Source: Bacillus sp. FJAT-26390 (GTDB lineage: Bacteria; Bacillota; Bacilli; Paenibacillales; Paenibacillaceae). Taken from it: DNA of 64,000 nucleotides. Below, piece by piece: positions 52,579-62,870 of this stretch (position 1 is the first letter of the stretch; every line of letters starts with the position of its first letter). The notes under the pieces were generated by a model, which worked only from the letters and a program-made list of their open reading frames with translations, was not told where the DNA came from and made no database searches. A program made the translations under genes and the position numbers. The stretch lies in the NCBI RefSeq assembly GCF_001682865.1, contig NZ_MAQX01000001.1, forward strand, positions 868,001-932,000, given 5' to 3'.

Positions 52579-52962
52579 ATGATTTGCGAAGAGAGCAAGC
52601 AAATGATTGAAAATTATGTAGAGGCCTATAATTCATTTCAGGTTGAGGGCATGATTAAACTTATGCATAAGGACATATTATTCAGAAATTTCTCCAATGG
52701 GGAATTAAACACGGAGACCATAGGAATTGAAGCGTTTAGGGAACTGGCAGTGCAATCGTCAAAAATGTTGTCCAGCCGCCGTCAAACGATAACCAACTAT
52801 CGCGCAGTGGATGACAAAATTGAGGTGCAAATTGATTATGAGGGAATAATGGCTGTTGATTTGCCAAACGGATTAAAGATTGGAGATCGGCTGGAGTTAA
52901 AAGGGAAGTCCATATTTGGAATTAAAGAAGGCAAGCTTTCATTGATTGAAGACTACAGTTGA
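52579..52962 (+). CDS. SnoaL/NTF2-like protein
   Basis: 127 residues after GAGGAGCAGG. NTF2-like cone fold: IENYVEAYNSFQVEGMIKLM, then alternating strands to KLSLIEDYS. Family members are small-molecule-binding proteins or isomerases; no substrate can be assigned. Its end approaches the GNAT gene. Confidence 0.8.
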   Translation: MICEESKQMIENYVEAYNSFQVEGMIKLMHKDILFRNFSNGELNTETIGIEAFRELAVQSSKMLSSRRQTITNYRAVDDKIEVQIDYEGIMAVDLPNGLKIGDRLELKGKSIFGIKEGKLSLIEDYS

Positions 52963-52981
52963 GGAAGAGGCGAGACCCATC

Positions 52982-53539
52982 ATGGCTTTAGAGAGGGAAA
53001 ATCCATTCATGCGAAGTAAAGAAGGAACAAAGTTGGAGATCCGACGATTAGAAAAAAAGGATGTGCCAGCTGCAAAGGCACTTATGGATGATGTAATCTC
53101 CCGTCTGCCTTCACAGGATCTATTTGCAATGGACGATGAGGATTATTTGAACCACTTAGTCGATGACCAAGGCGAAATATACGGCGCGTATCTTAACGGG
53201 GAGCTCGTTGCGTATACGGCTCTAGCCTTCCCTGGACAGAGTGAGAGCAACCTCGGAAGGGAGTTTGGAGTACCCGAACAACAATTAGGTGATGTAGCAA
53301 CTCTTGAGGCAACGATAGTCCACGAATCTGTTCGTGGCTTAGGCTTGCAGCGGTATTTTCATCAATTGCGCGAACGACGAGCTAGGGTGCTCGGTTTCCG
53401 CTACCTTTTTTCAACCGTACATCCTGAAAATCATGTGAGCTTAAAAAACTTAGAAGCTGAAGGGTTTATCCTCCAATTTACTCGGCCTATGTATGGCGGA
53501 AAGCTCAGGCATTGTTATGCGAAACGATTAGAGGAATAA
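52982..53539 (+). CDS. GNAT family N-acetyltransferase
   Basis: 185 residues from the ATG at 52982, with AGAGG 11 bases upstream; an in-frame start at 52946 would overlap the previous gene. GNAT features: LEIRRLEKKDVPAAKALMDD at the N-terminus, acetyl-CoA loop VHESVRGLGLQRYF, and HPENHVSLKNLEAEGF. Substrate unknown. Confidence 0.88.
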   Translation: MALERENPFMRSKEGTKLEIRRLEKKDVPAAKALMDDVISRLPSQDLFAMDDEDYLNHLVDDQGEIYGAYLNGELVAYTALAFPGQSESNLGREFGVPEQQLGDVATLEATIVHESVRGLGLQRYFHQLRERRARVLGFRYLFSTVHPENHVSLKNLEAEGFILQFTRPMYGGKLRHCYAKRLEE

Positions 53540-53609
53540 CCGTGCATCGGATGTTAATAAAATAGCTGCCTGCATCTGTAAAACGGATTATTCATGTAGG
53601 AGGTGCGAT

Positions 53610-54479
53610 ATGAAAATTCATAATTCGATTAATTGGAGGGACAATCTATATCTCTTTAATTACCGAAGTGTTAGCGAGGAGTCCTTGGAATATTTCCATG
53701 CCCATGACGGATTGGAGATCTTGTACATTCACGAGGGGGCAGGCAGCTACTTCATCGAAAATCAAAGATATACGCTGCAGCCAGGCACGTTAGTTCTTAT
53801 TAAGCCTTTTCAAGTACATAAGCTAAAAGTCGTTGTTCCACCGAATTACATTCGCAGCTTGCTGAAAATCAAAGCTTCAGTCATAGAGCGTTTCCTCACC
53901 TCGCTGCCACAGCTTGCATCTGCATTCAATGAGCTGATGGCTCATCCATTGCCTAATCAAGTATTCCATTTGTCTCCTAATGAAGCCTGTTATTTTGAAA
54001 ACCAATTTTTGCAATTGCATGAATTGCTTGCAGTCACTGCGTCTAAGCTTCAGAAGGAAGTCGTTACGTTGTTTTTATTTCAATTTTTCACGTATTTTAA
54101 TAGCCATATCTATTCGCTGGAAAACAATAATAAGCGTAATCATGCTGCGGCACCCCGATCGACTGAGCCTATCGGTGCTATAGTGAAATGGATTGACAGG
54201 TATTACAAATTGTCATTCACCATTAACGACATCGCGTCTGAGCTTCATTTTTCCGCCAGCTATTTATCTAAAGTGTTCAAGGACCAGATGGGCGTAACCA
54301 TCGTCGAATATACGAATGAGAAACGTTTGGAGGAAGCGAGAACACTTCTTGCTTTAGAGTTTCTAACGATTGAGGAGATCAGTAGGAAGACGGGCTTCAA
54401 TTATCCGTCCTATTTTATCGCTATGTTCAAAAAAAAGTATGGGGTAACCCCGCTCAGGTATCGGATGTCGATGGAATAG
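53610..54479 (+). CDS. AraC family transcriptional regulator
   Basis: 289 residues after GGAGGTG. Cupin-type ligand domain at 20-100 (FHAHDGLEILYIHEGAGSYF), two AraC helix-turn-helices at about 190-285 (FTINDIASELHFSASYLSKV, ending GVTPLRYRM). It lies upstream of the secreted beta-helix gene and may activate it. Confidence 0.92.
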   Translation: MKIHNSINWRDNLYLFNYRSVSEESLEYFHAHDGLEILYIHEGAGSYFIENQRYTLQPGTLVLIKPFQVHKLKVVVPPNYIRSLLKIKASVIERFLTSLPQLASAFNELMAHPLPNQVFHLSPNEACYFENQFLQLHELLAVTASKLQKEVVTLFLFQFFTYFNSHIYSLENNNKRNHAAAPRSTEPIGAIVKWIDRYYKLSFTINDIASELHFSASYLSKVFKDQMGVTIVEYTNEKRLEEARTLLALEFLTIEEISRKTGFNYPSYFIAMFKKKYGVTPLRYRMSME

Positions 54480-54517
54480 TGATATTTTCGAGCAGCAATC
54501 TGTTATTGGTTTCGCCT

Positions 54518-54533
54518 TATAATGAAAGCGCTT
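54518..54533 (+). promoter_or_regulatory. Possible -10 and cre-like site
   Basis: Perfect TATAAT at 54518-54523 runs into TGAAAGCGCTT (54523-54533), which resembles the left part of a CcpA cre site but lacks the final CA at normal spacing. No good -35 is visible. Confidence 0.3.
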
Positions 54534-54654
54534 AAACATTTAATCTCACTGAGAATGAAAGAGGTGATCGTTGCTTTAGATATTCGCGGTGAACAACGAG
54601 AGGCAGGAGGAGGCACCAATCGGATCAACATAAAACATATAAGGAGGATTAACT

Positions 54655-55722
54655 ATGACTAATCAATCATTAAAGCTAAACCTTTTATCGCTGCTTTGCT
54701 TCGTGCTAGTATTCGCGTTTTACCCAAGCCACACAGTTCATGCGGCGACAAAAACAGTTCCAGCCGGTAATGTCGCAACTCTGCGCAGCTATTTGGCGAG
54801 TGCTCAGCCTGGCGACATTATTCAAGTATCAGGAACCTTCAACGTGTCAGATGGCACAATTGCCACATCAATCAGCGGAGCATCAGGCAAATACATCACG
54901 ATCCGGGGAACTGGAAGCGGCGCAACGTTTAATTTTACCGCATCCGGAGGCAATTCGGTTATTCATATCAAGCATCCTTATTACAAGCTGGAGAACGTGA
55001 CGATTAATGCCAACTCCAAATCAAACAAAGGGCTTTTAATTGAGGCCTCCCATGGTTACGTGACCGGAGTGACAGTCAAAAATTCGTTGTCAGAAGCTTT
55101 TAAGATTAGAAAAAACAGCCAGTATTGGCTCATCTCGAATAGCTCTGCGCAAAATGCGGGACAAAGCGGCAAGTTCGGAGAAGGGTTCTACGTAGGAGAT
55201 GCGGATCAGAACTGGACGACAAAACCGAATCCGGACAAAAGCGGTTATATCACCTTTCTAAACTGCAGCGCCATAAAAACTAAAAATGACGGCTTTGATT
55301 TCAAAGAAGGCACGCATCACATTAAAGTGGTGAGCAGCGTAGTGGATTTTCAAAATACGGTACCCGAATCCACCGTAGGCAACAATGGCATATTCATGCG
55401 CGCCAACTATGTTCAAATCATCGACACGACTGTGAAAAACAACAAAGCGACTGGCCAGGCATACCGAACGAGCAAAATGACAGCTTCAGATGGCGTATCG
55501 TACGGGAACCATTTAGAGCTTATAAACGTAACCGCATCCAACCTATCAGGTGCCATGATTTATACGAACTACACCTCAAATAAACTATTTACCGATTATA
55601 CAATGTCCGGCGTTGCTGGCGGGCTTTATCAATCCGGCTCACAAACAGCAGCATCAGCTAGTCCGTCCACATTCGTCGAGATGACTTGGAGCGGAGAAGG
55701 CGGGGGGACATACGGTTCCTAG
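54655..55722 (+). CDS. Secreted right-handed beta-helix protein (pectate-lyase-like)
   Basis: 355 residues, RBS AGGAGG. Signal peptide to about residue 31 (VHAA). Opening AGNVATLRSYLASAQPGDII and repeated beta-helix turns (YYKLENVTINANSKSNKGLL; HIKVVSSVVDFQNT) fit the polysaccharide lyase PL9/PL1-like superfamily. A conserved NDGFDF is typical of this fold. Probably degrades pectin or a related polymer; the substrate is inferred. Confidence 0.75.
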   Translation: MTNQSLKLNLLSLLCFVLVFAFYPSHTVHAATKTVPAGNVATLRSYLASAQPGDIIQVSGTFNVSDGTIATSISGASGKYITIRGTGSGATFNFTASGGNSVIHIKHPYYKLENVTINANSKSNKGLLIEASHGYVTGVTVKNSLSEAFKIRKNSQYWLISNSSAQNAGQSGKFGEGFYVGDADQNWTTKPNPDKSGYITFLNCSAIKTKNDGFDFKEGTHHIKVVSSVVDFQNTVPESTVGNNGIFMRANYVQIIDTTVKNNKATGQAYRTSKMTASDGVSYGNHLELINVTASNLSGAMIYTNYTSNKLFTDYTMSGVAGGLYQSGSQTAASASPSTFVEMTWSGEGGGTYGS

Positions 55723-55751
55723 AACAGCAGGGCAAATAAGATCAGTAGGAA

Positions 55752-55784
55752 AAGCCTGGGGCAAATGCCTCAGGCTTATTTTCG
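55752..55784 (+). terminator. Rho-independent terminator
   Basis: Stem AAGCCTGGGGCA/TGCCTCAGGCTT (one G-T pair), short loop, then ATTTT. Confidence 0.82.
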
Positions 55785-55862
55785 TTATCGAAACGAAGAG
55801 AGCCAAACAAGTCATTCGAGTGTAAAATAAAGGGATATTATATTGGCGAAGGAGTGATCGTT

Positions 55863-56618
55863 GTGCCGCGAATCACATTTCATGATTTGGATATGTTTTA
55901 CGAAAAAATGGGCATGGGAGAGGCTGTTATCTTTTTACATAGTGGATATTCGCGCGGGATATTGGCTTTTGCTAGCCAATTATTAGATTTTCAACGAAAG
56001 TATACCTGTTACTTACCGGATTTAAGAGGGCATGGACGAACGAGATGCGAGAGCTTAGAGTGGAGCACTCCGCAAATCGCCGAAGATATTTTGCAATTTA
56101 TGGATCGGCTGAATATTACAAAAGCTCATCTGGTCGGTTACAGCTTGGGAGCAAATGTAGCATTATACGTCGCGATTAATAATCCCGACAAAGTCGCTAC
56201 CATAACGACGATAGGCACAAGCGGTTTTTGCGATCCAACCGGCGCTGAACAATTTGAACCCGAATGGCTGCTGCAAACGGAGCAAATGGATTTTATTAAT
56301 CAAATGATTGAAAGGCATGAGGAAGCACATAAAGGAAATTGGCAGCAATATTTGCGGCAAAGCGCGTTAGACTGGACGTTATTTCCTCAGCTAACGAGAG
56401 AGCAGCTTGGGCTTATTCGTTGTCCGGCGCTGTTTATTACGGGGGAGCATGATCCGTACGTGGGCGAAGAAAAGCTCAAACTGCTCGTATCCATTGTAAA
56501 AGAATCAAGTTATCTCGTCGTTGCAGGCGGCAGCCACAGACCACATATGATAAGAGAAAATCCGGTTCTGGTAAACGATTCTATACTTGCATTTCTTGAC
56601 GCAAACCCTATCCGTTAA
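55863..56618 (+). CDS. Alpha/beta hydrolase
   Basis: 251 residues from the GTG at 55863, 8 bases after AAGGAG. Nucleophile elbow GYSLGANVAL, oxyanion strand VIFLHSGYSRGILA, acid in GEHDPYV, and catalytic His in AGGSHRPHM. Substrate not assignable. Monocistronic with terminator. Confidence 0.9.
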   Translation: MPRITFHDLDMFYEKMGMGEAVIFLHSGYSRGILAFASQLLDFQRKYTCYLPDLRGHGRTRCESLEWSTPQIAEDILQFMDRLNITKAHLVGYSLGANVALYVAINNPDKVATITTIGTSGFCDPTGAEQFEPEWLLQTEQMDFINQMIERHEEAHKGNWQQYLRQSALDWTLFPQLTREQLGLIRCPALFITGEHDPYVGEEKLKLLVSIVKESSYLVVAGGSHRPHMIRENPVLVNDSILAFLDANPIR

Positions 56619-56633
56619 ATGCATCACTTCTAC

Positions 56634-56671
56634 AAAGCAGTTCTTGCCTCGGCCGAGGGAGAGCTGCTTTT
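56634..56671 (+). terminator. Rho-independent terminator
   Basis: Outer stem AAAGCAG/CTGCTTT with inner palindrome CCTCGGCCGAGG, then TTTGCT. Confidence 0.75.
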
Positions 56672-56932
56672 GCTATATTCACAAGTAAATTCCCTCCAGC
56701 TTGATCAACGTCCGTTTTTCCACATCCCCCATAATTATGTTATCTGTCAATCATCTATTGATACTTATGTATCTATTGGTACAATTTTCTATTTGATTAT
56801 AGAATTGTTCTATTATTCAAACTATTTACATTTTGGTATGCTGGGTGTACTTAAAGTTTACAAAACACATTGGAATTATATGAATTAAATGTGAAGCTAC
56901 ATATTCCCTCAGGTGAAAGCAGGTGAGCGCGA
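56672..56932. other. AT-rich upstream region of the transporter operon
   Basis: No gene supported. It presumably holds the operon promoter; several TATAAT-like words occur but none has a convincing partner. It stands out as the most AT-rich stretch of this region. Confidence 0.35.
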
Positions 56933-57943
56933 TTGGGGCTGCTGCTCGAAGTCGATCGATTACAGGTAGCATTTCGGACCGAACGAGGAGAAATGGTTGC
57001 CGTTGACGAGGTGAGTTTTGAACTGGAGCATGGAGAAACGATCGCAATTGTAGGTGAATCGGGCTGCGGGAAAAGCGTGACCTCCCTTTCCATCATGGGC
57101 TTGCTTGGCGCAAATAGCTCTATTAGGCAAGGTGAGATCCGCTTCGATGGTTCTCGATTAACCTCATGCACTGAAGCACAGCTTCGCAAGCTGCGGGGCA
57201 GCGAAATAGCGATGATTTTTCAGGAGCCAATGACGTCGCTTAATCCCGTCTTCTCGGTCGGCGAACAGATTGAAGAGTCGATCCGGCTTCATTTGGACCT
57301 TCCGCGTAAGGAGGCTAAGGCCAAAGCGGTGGATATGTTAAGAAAAGTGGGCATCCCTCGTCCAGAAGCGATCATGAAGGAATACCCGCATGCCTTATCA
57401 GGCGGAATGCGACAGCGGGTCATGATTGCAATGGCGCTCGTATGCCAGCCCAAACTGCTTATTGCGGATGAGCCGACGACAGCGCTTGATGTGACGATTC
57501 AGGCGCAGATCCTTGAACTTATGAAGCAGCTGCAAGCAGAAAGCGGAGCAGCTATCTTACTTGTCACACATGATTTAGGCGTGGTGGCGGAGATGGCGGA
57601 CAGAGTTATTGTCATGTACGCAGGGCAAGTAGTTGAATCGGCGGATGTGTTTACGCTATTTCGTGAACCCCAGCACCCGTACACGAAAGGTTTAATGAAG
57701 GCGATCCCCCGTCTTGATCAAGACAACAAGGAGCGATTACATGTTATTCCGGGTTCTGTTCCTTCGCTACAGCAGATGCCCGCAGGCTGCCGCTTTCATC
57801 CGCGCTGTTCCTATGCAACAGGCCGCTGTCGAGAAGAACAGCCAGATCTAACCAACGCAGGAGCAGGACATCATGTACGCTGTTGGCTTATGGGCGATGC
57901 AAAATCAACATTCGTTGACCAAGCAGAAGAGGTTACCCTATGA
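56933..57943 (+). CDS. Oligopeptide-type ABC transporter ATPase (OppD/DppD-like)
   Basis: 336 residues, TTG start after AGGTGA. Walker A GESGCGKS, signature LSGGMRQRV, Walker [13 protein letters not shown], and the C-terminal Opp/Dpp cysteine region ([17 protein letters not shown]). Overlaps the next ATPase gene by 4 bp. First of eight co-directional genes leading to LysW and LysX. Confidence 0.94.
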   Translation: MGLLLEVDRLQVAFRTERGEMVAVDEVSFELEHGETIAIVGESGCGKSVTSLSIMGLLGANSSIRQGEIRFDGSRLTSCTEAQLRKLRGSEIAMIFQEPMTSLNPVFSVGEQIEESIRLHLDLPRKEAKAKAVDMLRKVGIPRPEAIMKEYPHALSGGMRQRVMIAMALVCQPKLLIADEPTTALDVTIQAQILELMKQLQAESGAAILLVTHDLGVVAEMADRVIVMYAGQVVESADVFTLFREPQHPYTKGLMKAIPRLDQDNKERLHVIPGSVPSLQQMPAGCRFHPRCSYATGRCREEQPDLTNAGAGHHVRCWLMGDAKSTFVDQAEEVTL

Positions 57944-58962
57944 CAGCTATCGAACCGGTAAATAAGAACGAAAACAAGCAAACGTTATTGCAAGTCGATC
58001 GCTTGAAGACGTATTACCCCATTCGCGGCGGATTATTCTTGAATAAGCCGGGTTATGTCAAGGCAGTAGATGATGTCAGCCTCTCCATGTATGACGGGGA
58101 AACCGTTGGTCTGGTCGGTGAATCAGGCTGCGGTAAATCAACGATTGGACGCACCATCGTCCGCTTGGAAAACCCACAGTCAGGGCGCATTTTATTTGAC
58201 AACGAAGATATTACGCATTACTCGCAGCGACAGCTAAAGACCGTTCGCACCCGAATGCAAATGATCTTTCAGGACCCCTATGCCTCGTTAAATCCGAAGA
58301 TTCGAGTATTCGATACGCTAGCCGAGCCTTTGATCGCTCATAAGCTAGTGGGGCGGAGCGAGGTGCAGCGCGAGGTCGACAACCTGCTTCAATTGGTAGG
58401 GCTGCCCCGTTCTGCCAGCAATCGTTATCCGCATGAATTTTCCGGAGGGCAGCGTCAGCGTATCGGTATTGCTAGAGCTATTTCCTTCCGGCCAAAGCTG
58501 ATTGTATGCGATGAGCCAGTCTCAGCGCTTGACGTTTCGATCAAAGCGCAGATTCTAGGATTGCTGCAGGATTTACAGGAAGAGCTGAAGCTAACCTATT
58601 TGTTTATCGCTCATGGCATCGGTGAAGTGAAGCATATTAGCACTCGTATCGCTGTCATGTACTTGGGAAAAATTGTGGAGCTAGCTCCGACCAACGATTT
58701 ATTCCGCAAGCCGAAGCACCCGTATACACAATTGCTGCTAAGCGCGTATCCTCAGCCGGACCCGACGCTGCGAAAGCAAAAAAGTGTGATCATTCGCGGC
58801 GATGTGCCAAGTCCCGCTCATCCACCGGCCGGCTGCCGTTTTCATACCCGATGTCCTTTTGCGCAGGAGTTATGCATGAAGGCGGAGCCACCGCTTACAG
58901 ATGACGAACATGCCGTAGCATGTCATTATCCTCTTGCAGATTACGAAGAAGGGCAAAGGTGA
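57940..58962 (+). CDS. Oligopeptide-type ABC transporter ATPase (OppF/DppF-like)
   Basis: 340 residues. Walker [10 protein letters not shown], signature FSGGQRQRI, Walker [14 protein letters not shown]-terminal [17 protein letters not shown]. The switch region reads [13 protein letters not shown] rather than the usual HDL, a minor change next to the retained His. Pairs with the OppD-like subunit. Confidence 0.94.
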   Translation: MTAIEPVNKNENKQTLLQVDRLKTYYPIRGGLFLNKPGYVKAVDDVSLSMYDGETVGLVGESGCGKSTIGRTIVRLENPQSGRILFDNEDITHYSQRQLKTVRTRMQMIFQDPYASLNPKIRVFDTLAEPLIAHKLVGRSEVQREVDNLLQLVGLPRSASNRYPHEFSGGQRQRIGIARAISFRPKLIVCDEPVSALDVSIKAQILGLLQDLQEELKLTYLFIAHGIGEVKHISTRIAVMYLGKIVELAPTNDLFRKPKHPYTQLLLSAYPQPDPTLRKQKSVIIRGDVPSPAHPPAGCRFHTRCPFAQELCMKAEPPLTDDEHAVACHYPLADYEEGQR

Positions 58963-58967
58963 GGGCT

Positions 58968-59921
58968 ATGATGGTTCATTACATCGTTCGAAGGCTGCTG
59001 ATCGCCATTCCCGTTTTTTTAGGCATTACGATATTGAATTTTCTAATCATGAACATGGCTCCAGGCAACCCCGTGGATATGTTAATCAATCCGAACATCC
59101 CAAAAGAAATGCTGGAGCTGAAGAAAGAGCTGCTAGGGCTTAATGATCCTCTTTATATTCAGTACGTGAAATGGCTCGGCGGCTTCGTAAAAGGGGAGCT
59201 AGGCTATTCGTTTAGCAGCTTCGCGCCTGTATCTGAGCTGATCGGCGAGCGCATCGGTCCAACCTTGCTGCTGGCAGCCTCATCGATGCTGGTAGCGATC
59301 TTGATCGCAATTCCCGTTGGGGTGGTCAGCGCCGTTAAACAAAATTCGAAGCTGGATTATATAATGACCGGTTTATCCTTTCTTGGCACGTCGATTCCTC
59401 CGTTTTTTCTAGGGTTAGGCTTAATCTATTTGGTCGGTATCCAGCTCAAATGGCTGCCCACAGGCGGGATGTCGACGCTTGGGGGAACAGGTACGGTTAG
59501 CGATATCCTCGTACATATGATTCTTCCGGTTCTAGTCTTAGGCGTTACCATCGCAGGCAAGAAGGTTCGATATGTTCGCGCCAGCATGCTTGATGTGCTC
59601 CATCAGGATTACTTGCGAACGGCTCGAGCAAAAGGGCTTAGCGAATTTATCGTGACGAATAAGCATGCGCTTCGCAATGCGTTAATTCCGATAATTACTG
59701 TTGTCGGTGCGGAAATTCCGTTGCTGCTCGGCGGCAGCATCATAATAGAGCAGGTATTCCAGTGGCCAGGCATTGGGCAATTAACGATGGAGTCGATTCT
59801 ATCGCGAGATTACCCAACGTTAATGGGGTTAAATATCGTAGCCGCTTGCGTTGTGCTTTCAACCAACTTATTTACGGACATCATTTATTCCTTTGTTGAT
59901 CCACGCATTAAATATAGCTGA
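58968..59921 (+). CDS. Oligopeptide-type ABC transporter permease (OppB/DppB-like)
   Basis: 317 residues from the ATG at 58968, after AAAGGTGAGG; an upstream start at 58920 would overlap the previous gene. Six helices, family motifs MAPGNPVDMLIN and YLRTARAKGLSEFIVTNKHA, ending VDPRIKY. Confidence 0.93.
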   Translation: MMVHYIVRRLLIAIPVFLGITILNFLIMNMAPGNPVDMLINPNIPKEMLELKKELLGLNDPLYIQYVKWLGGFVKGELGYSFSSFAPVSELIGERIGPTLLLAASSMLVAILIAIPVGVVSAVKQNSKLDYIMTGLSFLGTSIPPFFLGLGLIYLVGIQLKWLPTGGMSTLGGTGTVSDILVHMILPVLVLGVTIAGKKVRYVRASMLDVLHQDYLRTARAKGLSEFIVTNKHALRNALIPIITVVGAEIPLLLGGSIIIEQVFQWPGIGQLTMESILSRDYPTLMGLNIVAACVVLSTNLFTDIIYSFVDPRIKYS

Positions 59922-59936
59922 TAGGAGGGCGAGACG

Positions 59937-60857
59937 ATGTCCATACCGGAGATTCCTTGGAGAAATGACGTTTTCGCCTCCGGTGTGGGGAATGAGAACG
60001 AACAGCCAGCCAGCGAAATCGAGAGTTTTGCTAGGCAGGTGAGGCGCAAGTTTTTTAAGCATAAGCTCGCCGTATGGGGTCTAGTGACAACCTTGCTGCT
60101 CATAATTATCGTGCTCTTGGCACCTTGGCTTGCGCCGCATAATCCCGATGAGATTACCGAGGTGTTCTCCGCCCCTCCCTCATTTGCCCATTGGCTGGGT
60201 ACCGACCAAGTTGGCAGGGACGTGTTAAGCCGGTTGATTTACGGAACAAGGGTATCGTTGGTGATTGGATTTTCCACGGTTGCCCTGTATGTGACTTTTG
60301 GTGCTTTAATCGGAATGATGGCTGGTTATTATGGAAAATGGCTGGATATGGCGCTTATGCGAATGACCGATATCTTTTTGAGCTTTCCCTATATGATGGT
60401 TGTTTTGGTCATTATAAGCGTGCTTGGCGCTAACGTATCAACCATCATCATTGTCCTCGCCTTATTCAAATGGCCAACGATCGCCATGCTAGTCCGCGGT
60501 AATGTGCTGTCATTGAAACAGATGGATTTTGTCCGGGCAGGCCTTGCACTCGGATTCAGTACACCGCGGATTTTGCTGAGGCATATTCTTCCGAACACGC
60601 TAGCACCCATCATTGTAAATGCAACGTTTGGCGTCGCCAGCACCATTCTTAGCGAAGCCGGCCTTAGCTTTCTTGGCATGGGAGTCAAATCTCCGCAGGC
60701 GAGCCTAGGAAATATGCTGTACGATGCGCAGTCCTTAACGGTATTAACGGAACAGCTTTGGTTGTGGGTACCTGCCGGCTTCGTTATCCTCATTACGGTT
60801 CTGGCCATTAATTTCGTAGGCGACGGCCTGCGTGACGCTATGGATGCGAGATCCTAG
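59937..60857 (+). CDS. Oligopeptide-type ABC transporter permease (OppC/DppC-like)
   Basis: 306 residues. Cytoplasmic N-terminus, then helices; HWLGTDQVGRDVLSRLIYGT and the C-terminal LAINFVGDGLRDAMDARS are OppC hallmarks. Follows oppB by 15 bp. Confidence 0.94.
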   Translation: MSIPEIPWRNDVFASGVGNENEQPASEIESFARQVRRKFFKHKLAVWGLVTTLLLIIIVLLAPWLAPHNPDEITEVFSAPPSFAHWLGTDQVGRDVLSRLIYGTRVSLVIGFSTVALYVTFGALIGMMAGYYGKWLDMALMRMTDIFLSFPYMMVVLVIISVLGANVSTIIIVLALFKWPTIAMLVRGNVLSLKQMDFVRAGLALGFSTPRILLRHILPNTLAPIIVNATFGVASTILSEAGLSFLGMGVKSPQASLGNMLYDAQSLTVLTEQLWLWVPAGFVILITVLAINFVGDGLRDAMDARS

Positions 60858-60923
60858 CAAACGCTCCATCGATAAGATTTGTGAATGAATAAATAAGAAA
60901 ATCGACATTAGGGAGAGAAATCA

Positions 60924-62588
60924 ATGAACAGAATAATTCGATTACAAGGACTTATATGGTTAATGCTATTAATGATTTTCGTATCCGCATGCAGCAGTGC
61001 AACCAAAGAGGAAGTTAGTGCAACAGCCGAGCCGACAACCGAGGCGGCGAACGTCAAGGAGACAGCAATTGATGTCACAGCCAAAAAGACGTTATACATC
61101 GGAATCGTGAACGCTCCCGTCACTTTAAACCAGATCAATACGCAAGATAATTCGGCGTCGCTCGCCCCGATTAATTTGCTTAATGATTCATTGCTCGATG
61201 TTACGGATTCGGCGCAGTTTTTGCCTAAGCTGGCGGAATCCATCGAGACAAAGGATAACCAGACGTTTCAGGTCAAGCTCAAGCCAAATGCCAAATGGAA
61301 TGACGGAGCTCCTTTTACGACAGCTGATGTGGCATTCACGCTAAAGCTTGCGCTTCACTCCAAAGTCGATACGTCATTCAAGCTTAATTTCATAGAAGGA
61401 TTAAACGATGCAGGGAAGCTGGAAGAAGGAACAACGGATATTTCCGGCCTGAAAATTATCGATCCCACCACCTTTGAGATCAGAACCAAAACGCCTATAG
61501 ACCCATTAGTGTTCAATGAACGTTTTGGCGTGAAGGTTAATTTTTTGCCGGAGCACATTTTGAAGGACGCTGATCCGGAGCAGCTGTCTACGAATCCATA
61601 TTTTCAAAAACCGACGGTAACGATTGGTCCCTATAAATATGCAAATTATGAAAAGGGCCAATATGTCGAAGTAACGAAAAACGAAAATTACTATCTCGAC
61701 GTACCTAAAATTGACAGTATCTTTATCAAGGTTCTACCGGCCGCTAACCTTGTGGCACAGCTGCAAACGGGGGAAATTCAGATGAACTCCTTGCCGGTCG
61801 GCCTTGTCCCGATTACGGATTACGACAAGGTGAAGGGGTTTGAAAATGTAACGGTAACGTCTGCTACCGCTTCTGAGCCGGCTGAAATCTTCTTCAATAC
61901 CGAGAAGCTCTCTGACAAAAAAATTCGCCAAGCGATCGCGCACGCCTTGAACCGCCCACTCATCGTAGAGCAGCTGTTAAAGGGGCAGGCAGAAATTATA
62001 GATGGCGGCGTACCAAGCTCGCATCCCTATTTTAATAAAAACATTAAAAACTATGATTATGATCCGGAAAAAGCGAAGCAGCTGCTAAAAGAAGCTGGCT
62101 GGGACTCCAAGCGCAAGCTTGCGTTTTTCATCCCGGTGGGGAATAAGGTTCGCGAGCAGGCAGCGGATATTCTCGTTCAAAACTTAGAAGCAGTAGGCAT
62201 TAAGGTAGACGTCCAAAAGTTTGATTTCCCGACGTTGATCGATAAAGTGGAGAAAGGCGAGCATGATATTACGATTTTCACAAGAGATTACTATATCGAG
62301 CCGAGTCTATATTTTACAACCTATAAAAGCAATGATCCCGAAAGCGTTATTCGCTATAACAATCCGTTGGTGGATGAACTCATCCAAAAAGGGGAGCAAG
62401 AAATTATAGAAGCGAAGCGTCACGAAATCTATAACCAATTGCAAGAGGTACTGCATGAAGATGTGCCGACGTTAGCCGTTTATTCCGAGAAGCGTTTGCA
62501 GGTCGTATCCAAGAACGTACTTGTTGGCAAACCACTCAATCTGGGTACGTTCAATAATGTAAATCAGTGGGATTTGGCGGCAAAATAG
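60924..62588 (+). CDS. Oligopeptide-type ABC transporter binding lipoprotein (family 5)
   Basis: 554 residues. Signal peptide with lipobox VSAC at about 20-23. SBP_bac_5 fold: NAKWNDGAPFTTADVAFTLK, KKIRQAIAHALNRPLIVEQL, YDPEKAKQLLKEAGWDS. In this family ligands include peptides, nickel chelates and opine-type metallophores. Position just before lysW suggests the ligand may be the product or precursor of that pathway. Confidence 0.92.
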   Translation: MNRIIRLQGLIWLMLLMIFVSACSSATKEEVSATAEPTTEAANVKETAIDVTAKKTLYIGIVNAPVTLNQINTQDNSASLAPINLLNDSLLDVTDSAQFLPKLAESIETKDNQTFQVKLKPNAKWNDGAPFTTADVAFTLKLALHSKVDTSFKLNFIEGLNDAGKLEEGTTDISGLKIIDPTTFEIRTKTPIDPLVFNERFGVKVNFLPEHILKDADPEQLSTNPYFQKPTVTIGPYKYANYEKGQYVEVTKNENYYLDVPKIDSIFIKVLPAANLVAQLQTGEIQMNSLPVGLVPITDYDKVKGFENVTVTSATASEPAEIFFNTEKLSDKKIRQAIAHALNRPLIVEQLLKGQAEIIDGGVPSSHPYFNKNIKNYDYDPEKAKQLLKEAGWDSKRKLAFFIPVGNKVREQAADILVQNLEAVGIKVDVQKFDFPTLIDKVEKGEHDITIFTRDYYIEPSLYFTTYKSNDPESVIRYNNPLVDELIQKGEQEIIEAKRHEIYNQLQEVLHEDVPTLAVYSEKRLQVVSKNVLVGKPLNLGTFNNVNQWDLAAK

Positions 62589-62687
62589 TTGATTAAAGCA
62601 GCAATCGTGCTGTTAGCAACCGGTTATAGGGAATTTATTCCTTTATAATATAAAGCTCTCTCAAAAATTATAGGAGGTGTATGGTAA

Positions 62688-62861
62688 ATGGCAGATTTAA
62701 ATTGCTTGGTTTGCAAGTCGGATATCGATGTGGAGGAACGCGCAACTACGGGTGAAATTGTGGAATGCGGCTCTTGCGGCCAAGAGCATGAAGTGCAGGT
62801 AGAAGCCAATCTCGTTTCGATTGCTTTAGCTCCAGAAATTGAAGAAACTTGGGGGGAATAG
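62688..62861 (+). CDS. lysW: LysW-type amino-group carrier protein
   Basis: 57 residues, ATG 8 bases after AGGAGGTG. Two zinc-ligand pairs, CLVC (6-9) and CGSC (27-30), and the acidic C-terminal end EETWGE, nearly the conserved EDWGE of LysW. In Thermus and Deinococcus the terminal Glu side chain is joined to the amino group of aminoadipate or glutamate, which stays attached while it is processed. Some Streptomyces use the same carrier for secondary metabolites. The next gene encodes the matching ligase. Confidence 0.88.
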   Translation: MADLNCLVCKSDIDVEERATTGEIVECGSCGQEHEVQVEANLVSIALAPEIEETWGE

Positions 62862-62870
62862 GCTACGAAT

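Noticed and set aside
56619-56888. 89-codon plus-strand frame after the hydrolase
   Set aside because: It starts at the hydrolase stop, runs through a terminator hairpin and has no ribosome site.
56933-62588. Transporter as a CntABCDF-type opine-metallophore importer
   Set aside because: Five-gene layout fits, but no cntK, cntL or cntM homolog is in the window; the neighbours are LysW and LysX instead.
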